A DNA stretch of 6,071 nucleotides from positions 118,748-124,818 of the forward strand of contig NZ_KL585405.1 in the NCBI RefSeq assembly GCF_000721935.1, in the 5' to 3' direction. The notes beneath the pieces were generated by a model. It searched no databases and was not told the origin of the DNA. It was given only the letters and a program-made list of their open reading frames with translations. Origin of the DNA: Streptomyces sp. NRRL WC-3549 (GTDB taxonomy: Bacteria > Actinomycetota > Actinomycetes > Streptomycetales > Streptomycetaceae). Each line of letters begins with the position of its first letter. The first letter of the stretch is position 1. Shown in pieces: positions 1-6,071 of the stretch. A program made the position numbers and the translations under genes.

Positions 1-84
1 GGCCCGCCGAGCGCCGAGGCGACGGCCGGGCAGATCCAGGACCGGATCAAGAAGGTGCAGGAGTGGGCCACCCGGATGCGGTGA
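1..84 (+). CDS. 3' end of an unrecognised protein
   Basis: The first base opens a codon and the frame runs 27 sense codons to a TGA at 82-84. The visible C-terminus is hydrophilic and looks helical (GQIQDRIKKVQEWATRMR), with alternating charged and hydrophobic residues such as the end of an amphipathic helix or short coiled coil. No motif identifies a family and the rest of the gene is outside the window. Codon third positions are nearly all G or C, as expected for a real Streptomyces gene. No other coding frame competes here. A 6-base-pair hairpin at 204-221 may terminate its transcript, but there is no strong terminator directly after the stop. Confidence 0.6.
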   Translation, partial: GPPSAEATAGQIQDRIKKVQEWATRMR

Positions 85-193
85 CCCCGGACGACCGTAG
101 GGGCCCGTGGGGGCGGTGAGGTCGTGTGGGCGGCGGGGGCCGTGAGGCCGTGGTGCGTGGTGGCTGGCCCTTTCTGTCCGGGGGCGGTCGCGA

Positions 194-251
194 GGTCCCG
201 AGGGCCCGCCCGGCAGCGGGCACCGGCCCTGTGGGTCCCGAGTGCCCGCCC
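194..251. repeat. 18-base direct repeat pair, 40-base period
   Basis: Bases 194-211 and 234-251 match at 17 of 18 positions (GGTCCCGAG, then G or T, then GCCCGCCC). The shorter CCCTGTGGG also occurs twice nearby, at 227-235 and 251-259. The pair lies in non-coding GC-rich DNA and may reflect slippage. No function is evident. Confidence 0.65.
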
Positions 252-398
252 CCTGTGGGCGTGGTGGTCGGCCGCCCGGGCCCGGTGCGAGGAGCGAACG
301 GTTCCTTCTCCGGACCCGCAGGCGTCTCCGGAGGGGCGCGCGACGCTCCCGCGCGCCGGGCGTACGCGCCGGAGGGCGAAATTTTTTACATGATTTCT

Positions 399-411
399 TC
401 ACGGTGTGTTA
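399..411 (+). promoter_or_regulatory. possible BldD-type box in AT-rich island
   Basis: TCACGGTGTGTTA fits the BldD operator pattern I remember (TnACnCWGnGTnA) at 8 of 9 fixed positions. The mismatch is G where C is expected at position 6. It overlaps the TGTTAACA palindrome (407-414) in an island far richer in A and T than its surroundings, which suggests a promoter or control site. No clean -10/-35 pair is visible. A possible target is the IclR gene 325 bases downstream. A single near-match to a degenerate consensus is weak evidence. Confidence 0.3.
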
Positions 412-722
412 ACAGTGGTTCACCTGTGATGCACGGAGCGTCGCGGGACGTCACTCGACCTGGACGCGCGTAGACGTCCGCGTTCCGGACGGTTCCGCGC
501 TGACCGGCGGTTATGCCGTGGCGTTCTGGGACCCGCCCGGATTCTGGACGAGGTCTTCCGCTGAGCGGACCCGCTCGCTACTGTCCCCGAAACATGAACG
601 CGCCGTGGCAACGTGGCCGCGGAGCGCATCCGGTGCCATGGCCACTCGGGGGGCCTCTCGGTGCGTCGCCGTGGGACCGGCGCCGTCACCTCGCAGAGGG
701 GAACCGCCCCACTCACCACAGA

Positions 723-731
723 GGGAGAGGG
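723..731 (+). promoter_or_regulatory. ribosome binding site fixing the IclR start
   Basis: GGGAGAGGG lies just ahead of the GTG at 736, with its GGGAG core ending 8 bases upstream. The frame is open further upstream, with an ATG at 613, but the residues before 736 do not resemble an IclR N-terminus. This site therefore supports the GTG at 736. Confidence 0.75.
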
Positions 732-735
732 CGTC

Positions 736-1380
736 GTGACCGCAGAGACTTCTCAGACGCTCGACCGGGGACTGCGCGTCCTCAAACTGCTCGCCGACAC
801 CGATCACGGTCTGACCGTCACCGAGCTGTCGAACAAGCTCGGCGTCAACCGCACCGTGGTCTACCGCCTGCTCGCCACCCTGGAACAACACGCCCTCGTC
901 CGGCGTGACCTGGGCGGCCGGGCCCGAGTGGGTCTGGGCGTGCTCCGCCTGGGCCGCCAGGTGCATCCACTCGTCAGGGAAGCGGCGCTGCCCGCGCTGC
1001 GTTCCCTGGCCGAGGACATAGGGGCGACCGCCCACCTCACCCTGGTCGACGGCGCCGACGCACTCGCGGTGGCCGTCGTGGAGCCGACCTGGACCGACTA
1101 CCACGTCGCCTACCGCGCGGGGTTCCGGCACGCGCTGGACCGGGGAGCCGCGGGCCGGGCGATCCTCACGGCCCGGCAGAAGTCACTCGCCGACGATCCC
1201 GGATACACCCTGACCCAGGGCGAGCTGGAGGCCGGCGCCTGCGGGGCGGCGGCGCCGCTGGTCGGGGTGTCGGGCGTGGAGGGCAGCGTGGGCGTGGTGA
1301 TGCTCGCCGACGCCGTACCGGAGCGGGTGGGCCCGCGCGTCCTCGACGCCGCCCGTGAGGTCGCGGACGCCCTGCGCTGA
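736..1380 (+). CDS. hpdR: IclR-family transcriptional regulator, probable HpdR
   Basis: The predicted protein has 214 residues. The N-terminal winged helix-turn-helix spans about residues 5-66: SQTLDRGLRVLKLLAD, then LTVTELSNKLGVNRTVVYRLLATLEQHALVRRD, the classic IclR pattern. The rest is a shortened IclR effector domain with the family-like RAGFRHALDRGAAGRAIL segment near residues 127-144. Typical IclR proteins have about 250 residues, so the effector domain is trimmed. In S. coelicolor, as I recall, an IclR protein named HpdR is encoded a few genes from hppD and represses both hppD and hpdA. Gene order here fits that, so the symbol rests on family and synteny, not on a sequence comparison. 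The GTG start is chosen for its ribosome binding site. A hairpin at 1386-1417 follows the stop. The family call is firm and the name moderate. Confidence 0.88.
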   Translation: MTAETSQTLDRGLRVLKLLADTDHGLTVTELSNKLGVNRTVVYRLLATLEQHALVRRDLGGRARVGLGVLRLGRQVHPLVREAALPALRSLAEDIGATAHLTLVDGADALAVAVVEPTWTDYHVAYRAGFRHALDRGAAGRAILTARQKSLADDPGYTLTQGELEAGACGAAAPLVGVSGVEGSVGVVMLADAVPERVGPRVLDAAREVADALR

Positions 1381-1385
1381 CCGAT

Positions 1386-1417
1386 GCGCCGGTCGTGCCC
1401 CCAGGTGCGGCCGGCGC
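1386..1417 (+). terminator. possible terminator after the IclR gene
   Basis: Perfect 7-base arms GCGCCGG (1386-1392) and CCGGCGC (1411-1417) flank an 18-base loop, starting 6 bases past the stop. There is no T tract, which is common for Streptomyces terminators. The long loop makes this only moderately convincing. Confidence 0.4.
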
Positions 1418-1488
1418 GGGACGGCGAAGGAAGGGCGCAGCGGGGACGAGTGGCCCGGTGCCGTACGGGAAGGAGCCGGGCGGCCGGT

Positions 1489-1501
1489 TAGATTGGGCGG
1501 G
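1489..1501 (+). promoter_or_regulatory. -10 element placing transcription start at the GTG
   Basis: TAGATT at 1489-1494 fits the TAnnnT -10 consensus. Six bases separate it from the GTG at 1501, so transcription should begin at or beside the first base of the start codon and give a leaderless mRNA. The nearest purine-rich stretch (GGAAGGAG, 1468-1475) lies more than 24 bases upstream, too far to act as a ribosome binding site. No good -35 is visible. Confidence 0.5.
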
Positions 1502-2289
1502 TGCTCTCTCGTCTCTCACGCCCCCGCACCCTCGCGCTCTGCGCCCTGCCCGTCCTCGCGCTCTTCGGTACGGCGGCCCTGGCGCCCCTCCCCTTCACCC
1601 TGGCGCAGCCCGGCACGACCGCGAACGTCCTGGGGGACGACAAGGGCACACCGGTCATCACGATCAAGGGGGAGCCGACCCGCACCACCGACGGCAGACT
1701 GCTGATGACGACGATCATCGCGACGGGGCCGGAGGCGGACGTGGGGATCGGGGACGTCGTCGACAGCTGGTTCCGGGGCGACCGCGCGGTCATGCCGCGC
1801 GACTCCGTCTACCCGACCGGCGACTCCGAGAAGGAGATCGAGCAGCACAACCTCAAGGACATGCGGGACTCGCAGAACTCCGCGGTCGAGGCGGCCCTGA
1901 ACTACCTGGACAAGAAGCCCGGTTCGGTGGACGTCACCCTGCACCTCGCCGATGTCGGCGGACCCAGCGCCGGCCTGTTCTTCTCGCTCGGCATCATCGA
2001 CAAACTGGTGGGCGACGGCTCAGGCGGCGATCTGACCGGCGGCCGTACGGTCGCCGGTACCGGCACAATCGACGCCGACGGGACGGTCGGTGCGGTCGGC
2101 GGGGTCTCCCTGAAGACGCAGGCGGCCCGGCGCGACGGCGCGACCGTCTTCCTGGTGCCGAAGGCGGAGTGCGCCCAGGCGAAGGCCGAGAAGCCGGACG
2201 GGCTGCGCCTGATCCCCGTCACGACTCTGAAGAGCGCGGTGTCCTCGCTGCGGGCTCTGGACCAGGGCGGCAAGGTCCCGAGCTGCTGA
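1501..2289 (+). CDS. membrane-anchored Lon-type (S16) serine protease domain protein lacking PDZ
   Basis: The product has 262 residues. An N-terminal hydrophobic segment (about residues 10-33) is a likely uncleaved membrane anchor, placing the rest outside the cell. PFTLAQPGTTANVLG followed by GTPVITIKG and TTDGRLLMTTI resembles the start of the YlbL/Lon-like family. The C-terminal half carries the Lon catalytic dyad: Ser156 in GGPSAG and Lys205 in VGGVSLKTQAA, which aligns with the GGLKEK lysine of Lon. Relatives of about 350 residues carry a PDZ domain between anchor and protease. Here residues 80-130 are too few for one and lack its motifs. There is no ATPase domain, so it should cleave without ATP. 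The substrate is unknown. The GTG start appears leaderless. Confidence 0.85.
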   Translation: MLSRLSRPRTLALCALPVLALFGTAALAPLPFTLAQPGTTANVLGDDKGTPVITIKGEPTRTTDGRLLMTTIIATGPEADVGIGDVVDSWFRGDRAVMPRDSVYPTGDSEKEIEQHNLKDMRDSQNSAVEAALNYLDKKPGSVDVTLHLADVGGPSAGLFFSLGIIDKLVGDGSGGDLTGGRTVAGTGTIDADGTVGAVGGVSLKTQAARRDGATVFLVPKAECAQAKAEKPDGLRLIPVTTLKSAVSSLRALDQGGKVPSC

Positions 2290-2321
2290 GCCGCGGCGCT
2301 CGTGCTGAGCCGCGGCTGTCG
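2284..2321. repeat. 19-base tandem duplication across a stop codon
   Basis: Bases 2284-2302 and 2303-2321 agree at 17 of 19 positions, starting with a shared TGCTGAGCCGCGGC. The first copy contains the TGA (2287-2289) of the Lon-like gene. The second copy lies in the 3' untranslated region, immediately before the terminator hairpin. Confidence 0.75.
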
Positions 2322-2342
2322 TGCGGAGCCGCCTTCCGCACG
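2320..2342 (+). terminator. terminator hairpin after the Lon-like gene
   Basis: An 8-base-pair stem, CGTGCGGA (2320-2327) with TCCGCACG (2335-2342), closes a 7-base loop about 30 bases past the stop. No T tract follows. It faces the convergent ArsR-type unit, so it may serve transcripts from both sides. Confidence 0.65.
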
Positions 2343-2410
2343 GTCTGGGCGGCCCGTACCGCGGCAGCCCCGTACCGACCCCAAATCGACCGCTGGATCG
2401 TCCCTCGTAT

Positions 2411-2453
2411 CGGCCGTCGTGCCGGCCGCCCCCGGGCCTGACACCCTGGCCCG
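2411..2453 (-). terminator. two hairpins beyond the small-protein gene
   Basis: Past the minus-strand stop at 2478 come first CGGGCC (2433-2438) pairing with GGCCCG (2448-2453) around 9 bases, then CGGCCG (2411-2416) pairing with CGGCCG (2423-2428) around 6 bases. Either could end the ArsR-small-protein transcript. Neither has a T tract, and short GC palindromes are frequent in such DNA. Confidence 0.4.
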
Positions 2454-2477
2454 CGGACCGTGGTGGGCCCGCCGCCC

Positions 2478-2660
2478 TCAGGCCGCTCGTGCGGCGCGGG
2501 CCGGGGCGGGCGCGTTCTGGGCGAGGCGCAGGCCCACCTCGACCATGACCCAGCCCATCCGGCTGCGCAGCCGGGTGCGGGGTGCGGTGAACTCTGCGGC
2601 CTGCTTGCGCAGTTCGGCTGAGCGGTAGGTGTGCAGTATGGCGTGGACGTCGTGGTGCAT
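2478..2660 (-). CDS. small hypothetical protein, 60 residues, second cistron after ArsR
   Basis: The ATG at 2658-2660 follows a strong ribosome binding site, GAGGGGGA (complement of 2667-2674), at 6-base spacing. The stop is TGA at 2478-2480. The gene starts 28 bases after the ArsR-type stop on the same strand, so the two should be co-transcribed. The product is basic: MHHDVHAILHTYRSAELRKQ, then a RTRLRSRMG stretch, then an amphipathic helix WVMVEVGLRLAQ and an Ala-rich end. It has no signal peptide and no clear transmembrane span. The MH..hxIL...R..ELR..A start resembles small actinobacterial proteins I have seen annotated as hypothetical, but I cannot name a family. It could be a partner or modulator of the regulator, which is inference from position only. 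Confidence 0.7.
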   Translation of the reverse strand: MHHDVHAILHTYRSAELRKQAAEFTAPRTRLRSRMGWVMVEVGLRLAQNAPAPARAARAA

Positions 2661-2688
2661 GGCGAATCCCCCTCGTTCGGTGTGGAGT

Positions 2689-3306
2689 TCAGTCGGTCGG
2701 ACGCGGGAACAGGTGCAGGTGGGTGCGGACGACGGCTGATCCCTCGGTGTCCTCGGGGACCCGGCCCCGGTACTCGGCCATCAGCGCGTGCATCTTCCCG
2801 GCGAGCTCCAGGGAGAGCTCCGGGGTGAGCCGCACCTTGAAGTCGCTGATGTCCATGGCCTGTTGCCATTCCTCGGGCCACTCGCGCATGGTGCCGAGCC
2901 AGGTGTTCAGCTCCTGGGCGTGTGCCGAGGCGACCTCGTGGAGGACCACCCCTATGGCGCCGCGCACCTCCGGGTCCGTGTGGTTCGTGAACTTGGTGGT
3001 GGGCCCGAACGCGGTGCCCTCGTGAGCCGACCTCCACCAGCGCTCGCGTCCCTTGCCGCGCGTCGGATCGTCCTCGACGAAGCCGTACGCCGCGAGCTGG
3101 CGCAGGTGGTAGCTGGTGGCGCCGCTGGACTCGCCGAGCCGTTCTGCGAGCCCGGAGGCGGTGGCGGGGCCGAACTCCCTGAGGGTGCTCAGCAGCCGGA
3201 TACGCAGGGGGTGGGCGAGGCCGCGCAGGGTGCGGGCGTCGACCTGGTGGATGTTCAGCTCGTCCGGCGCGGACGCCGGCCCGTCCTCGGGTTCCGTAGG
3301 TGGCAT
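2689..3306 (-). CDS. ArsR-type winged-helix transcriptional regulator
   Basis: The product has 205 residues. A winged helix-turn-helix spans about residues 22-97: DARTLRGLAHPLRIRLLSTL, then the recognition-helix segment SGATSYHLRQLAAYGFVEDD (61-80) and a wing rich in charged and aromatic residues (RGKGRERWWR, 83-92). This matches the ArsR/HTH_20 class. The C-terminal half (about 105-205) has no cysteine or histidine cluster of the metal-sensing ArsR type, and reads as a helical dimerisation or ligand domain ending in RTHLHLFPRP, as in other long actinobacterial members. The ligand is unknown. The ATG appears to be the first base of the transcript, and the promoter is covered by repeated TTTGCA sites, so autoregulation is likely. 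It heads a two-gene unit with the 60-residue protein. Confidence 0.88.
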   Translation of the reverse strand: MPPTEPEDGPASAPDELNIHQVDARTLRGLAHPLRIRLLSTLREFGPATASGLAERLGESSGATSYHLRQLAAYGFVEDDPTRGKGRERWWRSAHEGTAFGPTTKFTNHTDPEVRGAIGVVLHEVASAHAQELNTWLGTMREWPEEWQQAMDISDFKVRLTPELSLELAGKMHALMAEYRGRVPEDTEGSAVVRTHLHLFPRPTD

Positions 3307-3341
3307 GACAGGACTCTAAGCTTGCAAAGACCCCTTTGCAA
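3304..3341 (-). promoter_or_regulatory. ArsR-type gene promoter, leaderless start
   Basis: On the minus strand, TTGCAA (3336-3341) serves as -35 and TAGAGT (complement of 3313-3318) as -10, separated by exactly 17 bases. Six bases then precede the ATG (3304-3306), so the transcript should start at the A of the start codon. There is no purine-rich ribosome binding site ahead of the ATG. The inverted repeat at 3321-3342 covers the -35 and most of the spacer, the expected place for a repressor. Confidence 0.7.
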
Positions 3342-3368
3342 GTAGTTCTTTGCATCGCGTTCTTTGCA
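3321..3368. promoter_or_regulatory. operator array: four YTTGCA sites at a 14-base period
   Basis: The hexamers CTTGCA (3321), TTTGCA (3335), TTTGCA (3349) and TTTGCA (3363) are spaced exactly 14 bases apart. The first two lie in a perfect inverted repeat, CTTGCAAAG (3321-3329) and CTTTGCAAG (3334-3342) around a 4-base spacer. The last two lie in an identical 10-base direct repeat, GTTCTTTGCA at 3345-3354 and 3359-3368. The array overlaps the ArsR-type promoter. The simplest reading is a cooperative autorepressor site: a dimer on the inverted repeat, with flanking half-sites. Binding by this particular protein is inferred from position. Confidence 0.75.
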
Positions 3369-3406
3369 ACTCCCTCGACTGCGGGGCCCGCCGACGACCC
3401 CCTCCC

Positions 3407-5135
<1,729 letters not shown>

Positions 5136-5137
<2 letters not shown>

Positions 5138-5158
5138 CCCCGCTGCGCGCACGGGGCT
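5136..5158. terminator. terminator hairpin at the hppD stop
   Basis: AGCCCCG (5136-5142), which begins within the TAG stop codon, pairs perfectly with CGGGGCT (5152-5158) around a 9-base loop containing the palindrome GCGCGC. It lies between two convergent genes and has no T tract on either side, so it could act in both directions. Confidence 0.65.
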
Positions 5159-5182
5159 GGCGCCCGTCCCCCGTCGCCTGCC

Positions 5183-5240
5183 GCCGCGGCCGCGCCTACC
5201 GGGCCGTCGCCGCCGCGCCCGCGCCTACGGTGCCGTCGCC
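5183..5240. repeat. 29-base imperfect tandem duplication across the TPR gene stop
   Basis: Bases 5183-5211 and 5212-5240 match at 26 of 29 positions. The second unit contains the minus-strand TAG (5225-5227) and the last codons of the TPR gene, while the first unit lies just beyond the stop. It resembles a slippage duplication of the gene end. Confidence 0.7.
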
Positions 5241-6071
5241 TTCGGGGAAGCGCCGCCGGCCTGCCCGGACGGCTGCGGCTCCGGTGCCGTCCCGGTGCTC
5301 CCCGCCTTCTCCGGGGCCGGCCCCGAGGAGGGTGCGGAGGAGGGCGTCGACGCCGGCCGGGTCTCCGCCGGGCCGCCCGACGCCGGCCCGCCCAGGGACT
5401 CCAGCGCCTCCTCGGCCAGCGGTGCGGCCAGCGGTGAGAAGTCCGGGTTGGTCCGGACGGCCTCCTCCAGCCGTGCGCGCGCCGGCCCGTCCTGGCCGAG
5501 GGCGCTCTCGATCACGCCCAGGTGGTAGGCGTACGAGGCGTTGCGGACACCACTCTCCAGGGAGCGTTCCCCGTACTGCACCGCCTCCTCGGACCGCCCC
5601 GCCCGGTGCAGGGCCCAGCCCAGCGCGTCGGCGACCTCGGCGCTGCGGCGCAGCCCGGACCACTCCGCCTCCATCAGCTCCACCGCCGCCTCGGGGTCGC
5701 CGTGGTCCGCCTCGAAGCGGGCCTCGGTCAGGGACTCGTTCACCCCGGCGGCCTGCGCCCGGTCCAGCAGCCCGCGGAGCTTCGCGTACTGGGTGCGGGC
5801 GTCCCCGTCCAGGCCCAGGGACTCGTACAGCTCGCCCAGTTCCAGGACGTACTCCGGGCGCGGGAGCTTCGCCGTCACGGTGCGGTAGTCGGCCAGTGCC
5901 TCGTCCGTGCGGTCCAGGGCGGCCAGCGCGCGGGCCCGGCCCGCCCGGGAGACGAGGTGGCCGCGGTCCGTGCGCAGGGCGGCCTCGTACTGGGCGAGGG
6001 CCTCCGCCGGCTCGCCGCGCTCCCACGCCAGGTCGCCCAGCCGGTGCAGGGCCGCGGCCTTCTCGGCGGGG
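5225..6071 (-). CDS. tetratricopeptide-repeat protein, start outside the window
   Basis: The frame is open from the right edge to the TAG at 5225-5227, with 281 codons visible and the N-terminus missing. Repeated 34-residue TPR units are clear. The first (LHRLGDLAWERGEPAEALAQ onward, visible residues about 5-38) has the canonical W-LG-Y-A spacing. It is followed by units near 39-72 and 73-106 (YVLELGELYESLGLDGDART), two more divergent units to about 176, and ASYAYHLGVIESALGQDGPA (about 178-211). TPR arrays bind partner proteins. The last 55 residues are a Pro/Ala/Ser/Gly-rich, probably disordered tail. A GTG at 5876-5878 is internal, because the TPR pattern continues upstream of it. Export or anchoring cannot be judged without the N-terminus. 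It converges on hppD with 87 bases between stops, and no role in tyrosine metabolism is indicated. Confidence 0.85.
   Translation of the reverse strand, partial: PAEKAAALHRLGDLAWERGEPAEALAQYEAALRTDRGHLVSRAGRARALAALDRTDEALADYRTVTAKLPRPEYVLELGELYESLGLDGDARTQYAKLRGLLDRAQAAGVNESLTEARFEADHGDPEAAVELMEAEWSGLRRSAEVADALGWALHRAGRSEEAVQYGERSLESGVRNASYAYHLGVIESALGQDGPARARLEEAVRTNPDFSPLAAPLAEEALESLGGPASGGPAETRPASTPSSAPSSGPAPEKAGSTGTAPEPQPSGQAGGASPKATAP

Larger units (their letters stand above)
85..735. other. 651-base region without a credible gene
   Basis: Several frames are open, but their products are Arg/Pro/Gly/Trp-rich with no recognisable fold and no ribosome binding site, so I read none as a gene. 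Bases 85-375 are very GC-rich with imperfect direct repeats and overlapping hairpins: GCCCGC/GCGGGC arms at 204-209 and 216-221, and GCGGGCA/TGCCCGC arms at 216-222 and 243-249. Bases 379-430 form an abrupt AT-rich island with a run of six T, a TGTTAACA palindrome (407-414) and TCAC-CT-GTGA (420-429). A CGTCCG/CGGACG hairpin lies at 475-491, with two GTTCCG copies one helical turn apart at 482 and 492, and a GAGCG/CGCTC hairpin at 563-576. The leader of the downstream IclR gene probably starts inside this stretch, and a small RNA cannot be excluded. Confidence 0.6.

Noticed and set aside
101..142. G-quadruplex from several G runs
   Set aside because: One of the required loops would be about 14 bases, beyond the usual limit, and G runs are expected in such GC-rich DNA.
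124..473. Small proteins in the first intergenic region
   Set aside because: Two overlapping plus-strand frames give Trp/Arg/Pro- or Gly-rich products without ribosome binding sites or recognisable pattern.
511..1131. Long open frame on the minus strand opposite the IclR gene
   Set aside because: It is antisense to a clear IclR helix-turn-helix protein and its own product has no recognisable domain. High GC opens such frames.
1395..2441. Long plus-strand frame overlapping the Lon-like gene
   Set aside because: The product is an Arg/Gly/Pro-rich shadow without motifs, whereas the overlapping frame has anchor, Ser and Lys motifs in order.
2219..3355. Long minus-strand frame covering the ArsR-type gene and small gene
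   Set aside because: It is low-complexity Arg/Pro/Ala sequence in the wrong frame. The ArsR-type frame has a winged-helix pattern, a promoter and a sensible start.
3321..3368. CRISPR array or iteron origin from the 14-base repeats
   Set aside because: The units are only 6-10 bases, sit exactly on a promoter, and lack spacers, a replication gene or an adjacent AT-rich unwinding region.

Overview
The window is high-GC actinobacterial DNA. Its gene set points to Streptomyces: a 4-hydroxyphenylpyruvate dioxygenase (HppD) frame beside a divergent Lrp/AsnC regulator, with an IclR regulator a few genes away. From memory, this matches the Streptomyces coelicolor hppD-hpdA-hpdR neighbourhood. Codon use, GTG starts and apparent leaderless starts agree.

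Layout, left to right. Bases 1-84 are the 3' end of an unrecognised plus-strand gene. About 650 bases without a credible gene follow, GC-rich and repetitive but interrupted by an AT-rich island near 380-430 that carries a BldD-like box. Next, on the plus strand, come an IclR-type regulator (736-1380, probable hpdR) and a membrane-anchored Lon-type serine protease domain protein without a PDZ domain (1501-2289). On the minus strand lie, in transcription order, an Lrp/AsnC regulator (3880 to 3407, probable hpdA), an ArsR-type winged-helix regulator (3306 to 2689) and a 60-residue small protein (2660 to 2478). hppD (4002-5137) diverges from hpdA and is broken by a frameshift near 4178. A TPR protein with a Pro/Ala/Ser-rich tail (5225 to beyond the right edge) converges on hppD.

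How the genes fit together. The hpdR, hpdA and hppD genes form a tyrosine-degradation control set: HpdA (Lrp type) is the local activator and HpdR (IclR type) the repressor of HppD, the enzyme that turns 4-hydroxyphenylpyruvate into homogentisate. Here the enzyme frame lacks 10 bases compared with a normal 381-codon gene, while both regulators look intact. Between them sits a separate unit, the ArsR-type gene plus the small protein. Its promoter is embedded in a strikingly regular operator: YTTGCA repeated four times at an exact 14-base period, including a perfect 9+9 inverted repeat over the -35 and spacer.

The points most worth a second look are the hppD frameshift, the 14-base-period operator with its small-protein cistron, the apparent leaderless promoters of the ArsR and Lon-like genes, and the near-tandem duplications that span the stop codons of two genes.
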